A stretch of DNA of 5,165 nt from positions 1 through 5,165 of the forward strand of contig DAOWMX010000174.1 in the NCBI GenBank assembly GCA_030642885.1, read 5' to 3'. A program made the translations under genes and the position numbers. The notes under the pieces were generated by a model. It was not told the DNA's origin. It did no database searches and saw only the letters and a program-made list of their open reading frames with translations. Shown one piece after another: positions 1 to 5,165 of this stretch. The stretch is from Anaerolineales bacterium. Its GTDB lineage: Bacteria > Chloroflexota > Anaerolineae > Anaerolineales > E44-bin32. How positions within the stretch are numbered: the stretch's first letter is position 1; each line of letters starts with the position of its first letter.

Positions 1-999
1 CTTACGACCAATCTGGCCGTGATGGCTACATTACTACGGGCGATACCGCTCGTTCAATTCGGGATGCTGGAAGGGTATTTGCTTGCTGTGGTCGTAATCG
101 CCACGATCGCCAGCTTCGAAGCGGTCGATCCCCTACCCGACGCGTTTCAACACCTCGAGAGCAGCCTTACTGCAGCCAGGCGTCTTTTTGAGATCGTCGA
201 CGCGCCGCCGGCAGTGGCAGATTCAAAATCACACAAGCCTTTGCCGGAGTCGACTCAAATTCACGCCTCGAAGCTCACCTTTCGCTACGCCGACGATCTC
301 CCCCCGGCGCTGCGAGAGATCGATTTCGATATCGTTCCGGGGCGCATTCTCGCCGTTATCGGACCGAGCGGATCAGGCAAGTCCAGCCTCGCTCATTTGC
401 TGCTCAGATTCTGGGACTACTCGGAGGGTCAAATCCTACTCGGTGGAACGGATCTACGCTCACTCAAACTCGAAGAACTTCGCTCTTTATTCAGCGTGAT
501 CTCGCAGGATACTTATCTTTTCCACGGCAGCATTCGTGATAACCTTCTATACGCTAAACCTGATGCGGGAGATACCGAAATCTTTGCCGCGCTCGAGCAG
601 GCTCAGCTCCTCGCCTTTGTACACGCCCTGCCTCAAGCCCTTGATACACAGATCGGCGAGCGCGGCCTGATGCTCAGCGGAGGTGAAAGGCAGCGCCTTG
701 CCATCACCCGCGCCCTGCTCCGCGATGCTCCAATATGGATCGCCGATGAACCAACTGCGAACCTCGATCCATTGACCGAACATGAAGTCATGCTCTCGCT
801 AAAAGGGTTAATGCGTAAACGCACATCTCTTCTGCTCACCCACAGACTTATCGAGTTGGAGGATGTCGATGAGATCCTCGTGCTTCAAGAAGGAAGAATT
901 GCTGAACGAGGTGACCACAACCATCTATTGAAGACGCAAGGTCTCTACTACCGCATGTGGTCTCACCAACGCCAGGCTGACGGGATGGAAATCGCCTGA
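1..999 (+). CDS. cydC: Thiol reductant ABC exporter subunit CydC, C-terminal part (5' end outside window)
   Basis: The gene encodes an ABC half-transporter with a membrane domain fused to an ATPase. The reading frame is open from base 1, so the GTG at 19 is almost certainly internal. Residues below are numbered from that GTG. The end of the membrane domain (about 1-35, two hydrophobic segments) leads into a linker with FEAVDPLPDAFQ and AARRLFEIVDAPP. This linker is characteristic, from memory, of CydC, partner of CydD in the inner-membrane exporter of cysteine and glutathione needed for cytochrome bd and c assembly. The nucleotide-binding domain is complete: Walker A GPSGSGKSS (115-123), Q-loop SQD (162-164), signature LSGGERQR (219-226), Walker B and catalytic Glu in IWIADEPTANLD (239-250), and switch His275 in LLTHRL. 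It ends at TGA 997-999, convergent with tag. A generic lipid or multidrug exporter half is the main alternative. The ABC call is near certain; CydC is probable. Confidence 0.8.
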   Translation, partial: LTTNLAVMATLLRAIPLVQFGMLEGYLLAVVVIATIASFEAVDPLPDAFQHLESSLTAARRLFEIVDAPPAVADSKSHKPLPESTQIHASKLTFRYADDLPPALREIDFDIVPGRILAVIGPSGSGKSSLAHLLLRFWDYSEGQILLGGTDLRSLKLEELRSLFSVISQDTYLFHGSIRDNLLYAKPDAGDTEIFAALEQAQLLAFVHALPQALDTQIGERGLMLSGGERQRLAITRALLRDAPIWIADEPTANLDPLTEHEVMLSLKGLMRKRTSLLLTHRLIELEDVDEILVLQEGRIAERGDHNHLLKTQGLYYRMWSHQRQADGMEIA

Positions 1000-1083
1000 C
1001 CGGAGACTAGAAAGAGCGTAATCCACCCATAACCGCCAGTGATCGTCCGCAGTTACCAACCGAATGCAATAGCTACACGGCAC

Positions 1084-1650
1084 TTACCGACCCGAAAAAC
1101 GGAAGCAATCGACGAGGTGGTCGTCTATGATGCCCACCGCCTGCATGAAGGCGTAGCAGATCGTGCTCCCAACAAACTTGAAGCCCTCCGCTTTGAGCGC
1201 CTTCGACATCGCCTCTGACTGCGAATTGGTCGTTGGGATATCCTGCCAGGTCTTAGCCAAGGGCCCTTTATACGTCTTGCCTTCCGTGAAAGACCACAGG
1301 AAATCCGCGAAAGAACCGGACTGGTCCATGATGTCCAGGTAAGCCTGGGCGTTGGTGATCGCCGCGTTGATCTTGAGCTTATTGCGAATGATTCCAGCAT
1401 CCGCCAGCAAACGCGCCCGATCCTTATCGTTGTAATTAGCGATACGTTCGGGGTCGAAGCCGTGGAAGGCGCTGCGAAAGTTCTCCCGTTTGTGGAGGAC
1501 AGTGCGCCAGGAGAGGCCAGCCTGGAAGCTGTCGAGGAGAAGATGCTCAAAGAGCAGGCGGTCGTCGTGCACAGGGACGCCCCACTCTTCATCATGGTAA
1601 TTCTCCATGAGCGGGTCGCCCGCCCCAAAGCAGCGTTGAACTTTTTCCAT
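1084..1650 (-). CDS. tag: DNA-3-methyladenine glycosylase I (Tag)
   Basis: This cytosolic base-excision repair enzyme removes 3-methyladenine from alkylated DNA and leaves an abasic site. At 188 aa it matches E. coli Tag (187 aa), and it can be aligned from memory with few gaps. The zinc-snap ligands are all present: Cys7, His19, His178 and Cys182 (E. coli C4, H17, H175, C179). The pocket region QAGLSW (43-48) is intact with Trp48 (E. coli W46), and Tyr18 matches Y16. Family blocks YHDEEWGVP, LHKRENFRSAF, FVGSTICYAFMQA and DDHLVDC are evident. The residue aligned with base-contacting Glu38 is Asp40. The ATG at 1648-1650 is supported by a strong Shine-Dalgarno GGAGGA at 1661-1666, ten bases upstream. 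The gene lies 78 bases downstream of the small membrane-protein gene on the same strand, so co-transcription is possible, though a candidate promoter also sits in that gap. It converges on cydC. Confidence 0.95.
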   Translation of the reverse strand: MEKVQRCFGAGDPLMENYHDEEWGVPVHDDRLLFEHLLLDSFQAGLSWRTVLHKRENFRSAFHGFDPERIANYNDKDRARLLADAGIIRNKLKINAAITNAQAYLDIMDQSGSFADFLWSFTEGKTYKGPLAKTWQDIPTTNSQSEAMSKALKAEGFKFVGSTICYAFMQAVGIIDDHLVDCFRFSGR

Positions 1651-1680
1651 TGAGTAGCTTTCCTCCGCTTGCTCGAAGAG

Positions 1681-1686
1681 ATATTA
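1681..1686 (-). promoter_or_regulatory. Candidate -10 element for tag
   Basis: On the minus strand the gap upstream of tag reads TAATAT here, close to the TATAAT consensus. It ends 30 bases before the tag ATG, which would give a leader of roughly 24 bases that includes the GGAGGA ribosome site. No good -35 lies at the usual distance: the hexamer 17 bases upstream is CACCAG. The call therefore rests on the -10 alone, and tag could instead be read from the membrane-protein gene upstream. Confidence 0.3.
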
Positions 1687-1728
1687 AACTCGTTCTAACA
1701 ATTCTGGTGGCAGCTTCTGGTAACTACA

Positions 1729-2079
1729 TCAATCCTTTGCGACTTGCTGAGTTGCCATCATCGCCCTTGCCTGCACTTCCTGTTTCTTGTAGGCGATGAT
1801 CTTGAGCAAATCATTGAGCCATTTTGTCCCGCCGGTAACGAACAGCGCCGTCAGGATGATATCCAGCCAGGCCATACGTGTGATCCCGAACGGGCGTAGT
1901 ATTCGCAGGCCGAGACCCAGCGTCAGGAGCAAGCCGACGACCAGCGCTACGGCGCTCAGAATCCATTCCTTGTGCGGCTTGATTGCCTTATCCAGTATTG
2001 GATCGAGCAGTTCAATCAACTGCTGCAGGGCGAAGCTGACGATGAAGACTGGGCCTAGAGATTCAACGAGCGGGTTCAT
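1729..2079 (-). CDS. Small integral membrane protein of unknown function (116 aa)
   Basis: I do not recognise a named family. The 116-residue protein has three hydrophobic stretches at about 8-28, 39-61 and 72-96. They are separated by a basic loop (K31, K34, K37) and an arginine-bearing loop (R59, R62, R68). A charged tail from about residue 97 (YKKQEVQAR) follows the last segment, so three transmembrane helices are likely. There is no signal-peptide cleavage site or cofactor motif. The third segment ends in GGTKWLNDLLK, a Gly-Gly then amphipathic pattern that I associate loosely with small holin-like or scaffold-type bacterial membrane proteins; that is not enough to assign a function. The ATG at 2077-2079 has AAAGG (2090-2094) ten bases upstream, a reasonable ribosome site. 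The residue pattern (clean hydrophobic blocks, basic loops) argues for a real gene rather than a chance ORF. The gene lies upstream of tag on the same strand. Confidence 0.75.
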   Translation of the reverse strand: MNPLVESLGPVFIVSFALQQLIELLDPILDKAIKPHKEWILSAVALVVGLLLTLGLGLRILRPFGITRMAWLDIILTALFVTGGTKWLNDLLKIIAYKKQEVQARAMMATQQVAKD

Positions 2080-2233
2080 CAGATTGCCGCCTTTCTCTTC
2101 AAGGGATCAAGTGGCGATTGTCCCAAACCGGAACCATGATTCAGAAGAAGGTCGCCATGAATGGTACCTTAGTGTACAAGATTCTTAAGCTCTGGTCTCT
2201 CTGAATTTTTTACTCTCCTCTATTTCCTGTGGA

Positions 2234-2249
2234 AAGGTGACGTAACCTT
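2234..2249. promoter_or_regulatory. 16-base near-palindrome, possible operator
   Basis: The sequence AAGGTGACGTAACCTT is a dyad centred on ACGT with a single mismatched pair (G at 2239 against A at 2244). Its length and symmetry fit a dimeric regulator site. It lies about 155 bases upstream of the membrane-protein start, far for a simple operator, and only one copy is seen. It may be a chance dyad. Confidence 0.2.
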
Positions 2250-2293
2250 GTATTCCTCCGTTTTAGAATCTAGTGTATGTTGGAACCGGTTTA

Positions 2294-2315
2294 TCAGCCG
2301 CCATACTCCGGCTGA
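2294..2315. repeat. Inverted repeat, 7-bp arms with 8-base loop
   Basis: TCAGCCG at 2294-2300 is matched exactly by CGGCTGA at 2309-2315 around the loop CCATACTC. It could form a stable hairpin on either strand. No T-run follows on either side, so it is not a standard intrinsic terminator. It is the first of three hairpins within about 130 bases. Confidence 0.5.
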
Positions 2316-2351
2316 GATCAATATGTGGAGTCAATAAGCTCTGCTCCCGGT

Positions 2352-2368
2352 CGCAGGCTGCGCCTGCG
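2352..2368. repeat. GC-rich inverted repeat, 7-bp arms with 3-base loop
   Basis: CGCAGGC (2352-2358) and GCCTGCG (2362-2368) are perfect inverted copies around TGC. The hairpin would be compact and strong. No T-run follows on either strand, so termination is unlikely. It shares the CGCAGG/CCTGCG core with the larger palindrome 20 bases downstream, which suggests related repeat elements. Confidence 0.55.
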
Positions 2369-2387
2369 CTATGAGGGACACGTTATA

Positions 2388-2420
2388 AACCTCCCGCAGG
2401 TTTGAAACCTGCGGGAGGTT
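2388..2420. repeat. 33-base perfect palindromic repeat (REP-like candidate)
   Basis: The arms are 2388-2403 (AACCTCCCGCAGGTTT) and 2405-2420 (AAACCTGCGGGAGGTT). They are exact reverse complements around a single G at 2404, giving 16 pairs (in practice a hairpin with a TTTGAAA-like loop). Each arm is itself a small dyad, AACCT-N5-AGGTT, so the unit can also fold as two side-by-side hairpins. TATA lies just outside both ends (2384-2387 and 2419-2423 region), extending the symmetry apart from one extra A on the left. Neither strand has a following T-run, so it is not a typical terminator. I associate similar AACCT...AGGTT palindromes with dispersed intergenic repeats in Chloroflexota and other environmental bacteria; this is recollection, and only one copy is seen here. 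Confidence 0.7.
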
Positions 2421-2493
2421 ATAGGAGTCGGCTGCTTAATAGCGGTGGGCCAGCACAGGGGTCGACCCTTACGATTTATTAATTTCGTAGAGC

Positions 2494-2522
2494 TGAGTAG
2501 TGTAAATCCGCCGGGCTACTCA
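2494..2522. repeat. Inverted repeat, 7-bp arms with 15-base loop
   Basis: TGAGTAG (2494-2500) pairs exactly with CTACTCA (2516-2522) across a 15-base loop. The long loop makes it a weaker hairpin; a separated operator-type dyad is equally possible. It has no T-run and no nearby start codon that would suggest a role. Confidence 0.35.
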
Positions 2523-2654
2523 CATTATTATGAGAAGAACCCTTCATTTAACTCTTAGAGTAGTTCGTGGTGGGCTTGCGTAATTACGACTTGATTACAG
2601 CAGGCGAAAAGGGATCGATGTAGATGGTTTCGAAGAAATGAGAAGAAAAACGTT

Positions 2655-5039
2655 TCAGCTCTTCAATCGAATCACTGTAACGCCCTCACCCCCTTCCCTC
2701 GCGCCGCCTGCCTCGAAAGAGGCCACATAGCGATTTCCCTGAAGAGATTCCCGAATAGCCTGGCGCAGCTTTCCGGTTCCCTTTCCATGGACCACGCGAA
2801 TGAAAGGCAAGCAGGCCAGATACGCGGCATCGAGGCGCTGCTCCAGCACCTCGAGGGCCTCATCGACGTTTAGTCCTCGTAAGTGGAGTTCCAGCGGGGG
2901 AGCGGCGCTTGGCCCAGCGGTCGTCCGGGTGGCTTCCATACGCTGGTTTGTTTCCTTCTTTTCCAGTCCCGGTTCGTCATAAAGGGAGAGTTCATTGAGC
3001 CCGGCGCGCACCCGCAATCGCCCAATCTGCACCTCCGCCTTTGAGTCTCCAAGATCCGTTACGACCCCTTCGGCGTCAAGCGTCCTCAAATAGACGCGAT
3101 CGCCAAGTCGGATAGGGCGATGCGGGGCTTCATGGGCCGGTTCGGGTTGAGGGATCGATTCCTCGAGATCTTCCTCCAGCGCCTCAAGATCATCCGCGAC
3201 CGAATCGAGTCCTTCCAGCGATTGGCCAGCGCCTTCCAGCCGGCGCCGTAGAAGTGTCATTTCCTCACGGACGATGTCTAGTTCCTCCAGTGCATCCTCG
3301 CGCGCCTGCCGCAGAAGTTCCTTGCGTTCTGCCTCAATAGCATCGAATTGCCGTCGCAGCTCGACCTGCAGCTGCTTTCCCTTCTCCCGCTCTAATTCCG
3401 CTTCTATGCGAACCGTGCGCGCTAAATCACGTTCTTTGTGGATCTCATCCAGAAGCGCATCGGCGGTCAATTCTTCTGGGGGAACCATCGAGCGGGCACC
3501 CTGAACGATTTTCTCATCAAGACCTAATCGGCTGGCGATAGCCAGCGCGTTCGACCGCCCAGGAAGACCTATCGTCAAGTGGTATGTGGGCTGAAGGCTT
3601 TCGATATCGAACTCCACGCTCGCGTTGCGTACGGCATTGGTGCCATGCGCAAAAATCTTCAGCGCAGAAAAATGGGTCGCTACGATAGTCGTTACCTTGC
3701 GATTGAGGAATTCTTGAAGAAGGGCTTGCGCAAGAGCAGCACCCTCCTGTGGATCAGTTCCGGCGCCAAGCTCATCGAGCACTACGAGCGATCTATCCCC
3801 AGCCTTCGCCAGGATGCGGATGATGTTGGAAATATGCGCCGAAAAAGTTGATAAAGATTGCTCAATCGACTGCTCATCTCCGATATCGGCGTAGATCGCG
3901 TCGAAGAGAGAGAGTTCAGAGCCAGAGGCAGCCGGAATATGAAGCCCGCACTCCGCCATCAAAACCAGCAGCCCGGCTGTCTTGAGCGTAACCGTCTTCC
4001 CCCCCGTATTGGGTCCAGTTATTACGAGTATGTACGTGTCCGGGTCCAGGATCAAATCAATTGGGACAACACTCTCGGCATCCAGAAACGGGTGACGCGC
4101 CTGCAGGAGTTTCAATGTCGAGCCAGGGTGATTTCCGCCCGAAAGAGGCTCAAAAGGCCGCAGGATCGGCTCGTTTGCCCGCAATGTCTCCGCGTAGCGA
4201 GCCTTGGCAAAGGCTAGATCCATTCGCGCAAGCGCTTCGACCGTAAAGCGAATACTTTCAGATTGCTCGCCCACGATACTCGAGAGCTCGGCCAGTATGC
4301 GCCGGATCTCGTCCCGTTCCGCGAGCTCGAGTTCGCGGACTTTATTGTTAAACTCCACCACCTGCAGCGGTTCCACAAAAAGGGTGGCTCCTGATGCGGA
4401 TTGATCGTGGACCACAGATTTCAAGCGCCCCTTGAACTCTGCACGCAGTGGGATGACGAAGCGCCCATCGCGTTGGGTGATAATCGGCTCCTGGAGTATG
4501 GGGACAATTTTGGGATTGCTGATCAAACGTTGCAGTTTAGATGTCAATCGATCATGCGCATGGCGTAAGTCACGGCGGATCACGCCAAGCGATTCCGATG
4601 CGCCATCAACCACATCTCCATGTTCGTCGAGCGCTTTCGAAATGTGATCGATCAGCCCCGGGGCAGGTTGAAAATCGAGCGCAATGCGGCACAGTTCAGG
4701 ATACGATTCCTCTTCCTTTTCGAAGTGCCTGCCCATCGTCCTCGCCGCGATCAATGTGCTTTTTACATCGAGCAATTCTGAGGCGTCCAGGACAGAGCCC
4801 CGGGATGCTGCTTCAGTCAGGGAGCGAACGTCATGCGCACCGCCTATAGTGAGATCTATTTTGACGCTCAACAACAATCGAGCTTCCGTCGTCTCTGCTA
4901 GACGGCTTGATACTTGCTCGATGTCGTCGCTTGGCACAAGCGATCTGGCGAGCTCTTTTGATGCGGAAAACGCGGCGCGATTGGCGAGTTGCTCAAGAAC
5001 GGCCGATAACTCAAGTGTTTGCAGGTCTTTGGTATCCAT
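2655..5039 (-). CDS. mutS2: Endonuclease MutS2 (MutS-family ATPase with KOW and Smr domains)
   Basis: The protein is full length for MutS2 (794 aa). In order: an N-terminal core and lever region beginning TLELSAVLEQLA (about 1-300), including QRDGRFVIPLRAEFKGR and VHDQSASGATLFVEP (189-224); the MutS ATPase with Walker A TGPNTGGKT (341-349), the DEQSIEQSLSTFSAHI block (388-403), Walker B LVVLDELGAGTDP (418-430) and His455; a long charged coiled coil (about 520-625); a KOW-like segment (about 644-678); and a C-terminal Smr domain (about 716-794) with HGKGTG (751-756) and GEGVTVIRL. MutS2 lacks the mismatch-recognition domains of MutS. In other bacteria it suppresses homologous recombination through Smr nuclease activity, or binds collided ribosomes and splits them (B. 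subtilis MutS2/RqcU). The Smr motif reads LHLRG where LDLRG is usual. ATG 5037-5039 fits the family N-terminus, but no Shine-Dalgarno precedes it; a promoter lies just upstream. Confidence 0.97.
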   Translation of the reverse strand: MDTKDLQTLELSAVLEQLANRAAFSASKELARSLVPSDDIEQVSSRLAETTEARLLLSVKIDLTIGGAHDVRSLTEAASRGSVLDASELLDVKSTLIAARTMGRHFEKEEESYPELCRIALDFQPAPGLIDHISKALDEHGDVVDGASESLGVIRRDLRHAHDRLTSKLQRLISNPKIVPILQEPIITQRDGRFVIPLRAEFKGRLKSVVHDQSASGATLFVEPLQVVEFNNKVRELELAERDEIRRILAELSSIVGEQSESIRFTVEALARMDLAFAKARYAETLRANEPILRPFEPLSGGNHPGSTLKLLQARHPFLDAESVVPIDLILDPDTYILVITGPNTGGKTVTLKTAGLLVLMAECGLHIPAASGSELSLFDAIYADIGDEQSIEQSLSTFSAHISNIIRILAKAGDRSLVVLDELGAGTDPQEGAALAQALLQEFLNRKVTTIVATHFSALKIFAHGTNAVRNASVEFDIESLQPTYHLTIGLPGRSNALAIASRLGLDEKIVQGARSMVPPEELTADALLDEIHKERDLARTVRIEAELEREKGKQLQVELRRQFDAIEAERKELLRQAREDALEELDIVREEMTLLRRRLEGAGQSLEGLDSVADDLEALEEDLEESIPQPEPAHEAPHRPIRLGDRVYLRTLDAEGVVTDLGDSKAEVQIGRLRVRAGLNELSLYDEPGLEKKETNQRMEATRTTAGPSAAPPLELHLRGLNVDEALEVLEQRLDAAYLACLPFIRVVHGKGTGKLRQAIRESLQGNRYVASFEAGGAREGGEGVTVIRLKS

Positions 5040-5046
5040 CGCCGGC

Positions 5047-5055
5047 AGTGTAACA
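5047..5055 (-). promoter_or_regulatory. Extended -10 promoter for mutS2, probably giving a leaderless mRNA
   Basis: On the minus strand, TGTTACACT forms an extended -10 element (TG, one base, then TACACT at 5052-5047). Only seven bases (GCCGGCG) separate it from the mutS2 ATG, so transcription should start at or within a base or two of the start codon. The hexamer at the -35 distance (AAGATA, 5070-5075) is poor, which the TG extension can compensate for. No ribosome-binding site lies in those seven bases. Confidence 0.5.
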
Positions 5056-5124
5056 CGATTTCAGGATCCTATCTTCTGGCAGCACACATCATGGTCTTAA
5101 ATTGATAATTCGTCGCCGGTGAAT

Positions 5125-5149
5125 AAAAACCCAACCCGCAGCATTGCGG
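5125..5149 (-). terminator. Weak intrinsic-terminator-like hairpin for a gene right of the window
   Basis: On the minus strand CCGCA (5149-5145) pairs with TGCGG (5140-5136) around the loop ATGC, and a five-T run follows at 5129-5125 after six intervening bases. The stem is short and the T-run is displaced, so termination would be inefficient. If real, it would separate an upstream minus-strand gene beyond the right edge from mutS2. Confidence 0.25.
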
Positions 5150-5165
5150 TAAATAATTGCTCAAA

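Larger units (their letters stand above)
2080..2654. other. Long intergenic gap with several inverted repeats, no convincing gene
   Basis: This 575-base stretch separates mutS2 from the small membrane-protein gene, both on the minus strand. I read both strands and found no ORF with plausible protein character, no tRNA or rRNA, and no tandem array. It contains several dyads, listed separately: 2234-2249, 2294-2315, 2352-2368, 2388-2420 and 2494-2522. Shorter perfect palindromes lie at 2551-2561 and 2579-2588. Its left part must hold the promoter of the membrane-protein gene, but no hexamer pair stands out. The minus strand just after the mutS2 stop has a T-rich run (GTTTTTCTTCTC) without a GC-rich stem, so no clear terminator is visible there. 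Confidence 0.7.

Noticed and set aside
19..21. GTG at 19 as the true start of the ABC transporter
   Set aside because: The frame is open to base 1 with hydrophobic residues. A start here would delete most of the membrane domain, so the gene is cut by the window edge.
1462..1653. 63-codon plus-strand frame antisense to the start of tag
   Set aside because: Tag is unmistakable on the other strand, and this frame simply mirrors it.
1796..2188. 130-codon plus-strand frame across the small membrane-protein gene
   Set aside because: The minus-strand product has coherent transmembrane segments and a ribosome site. The plus-strand product is Ser/Arg/Pro-rich with no pattern, as expected of a shadow.
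2388..2420. Palindrome considered as a CRISPR repeat
   Set aside because: There is only one copy, with no regularly spaced repeats or spacers and no cas genes in the window.
2388..2420. Palindrome considered as a rho-independent terminator
   Set aside because: The stem is followed by TATAGGAG on the plus strand and TATAACG on the minus strand, with no T-run on either.
3579..4849. Several open frames of roughly 70-120 codons on the plus strand, antisense to mutS2
   Set aside because: They lie inside a well-conserved MutS2 coding region, are low in complexity (many Ser and Arg) and match no family. They are shadow frames of the real gene.
1..5165. A new defence or multi-gene system
   Set aside because: The recognisable genes are ordinary housekeeping functions in unrelated pathways. 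The single unknown gene has no partner suggesting a module.

Overview
The window carries four protein-coding genes and one long non-coding gap. It looks like ordinary bacterial chromosome, with no rRNA, tRNA, CRISPR array, transposase or phage module. The MutS2 protein most resembles, from memory, MutS2 of Chloroflexota (Anaerolineae-like) in its N-terminal and Smr regions. A CydC-type exporter half and a GC-rich AACCT/AGGTT palindrome between genes fit that group. The assignment is an inference and no search was run.

Layout, left to right. Positions 1-999 (+) hold the C-terminal part of an ABC half-transporter, best read as CydC; its start lies off the left edge, where a cydD partner would be expected. 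After an 84-base convergent gap comes tag (1084-1650, -), DNA-3-methyladenine glycosylase I, which is complete with all four zinc ligands. A 78-base gap on the same strand separates it from a 116-residue membrane protein of unknown function (1729-2079, -); the two could share a transcript. Positions 2080-2654 hold no convincing gene but several inverted repeats, the most striking being a 33-base palindrome at 2388-2420. Positions 2655-5039 (-) encode a full-length MutS2 (794 aa) with MutS-type ATPase, coiled-coil, KOW and Smr parts. The last 126 bases hold a probable extended -10 promoter for mutS2, placed so close to the ATG that the mRNA may be leaderless, and a weak terminator-like hairpin for whatever lies to the right.

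The genes do not form an obvious pathway. Tag is base-excision repair. MutS2 acts in recombination control and/or rescue of collided ribosomes. CydC exports thiols needed for cytochrome assembly. I found no convincing evidence of a new multi-gene system. The observations most worth checking are a D-to-H change in the MutS2 Smr LDLR motif, an E-to-D change in the Tag base-recognition residue, the leaderless-type mutS2 start, the small membrane protein and the palindrome-rich gap.
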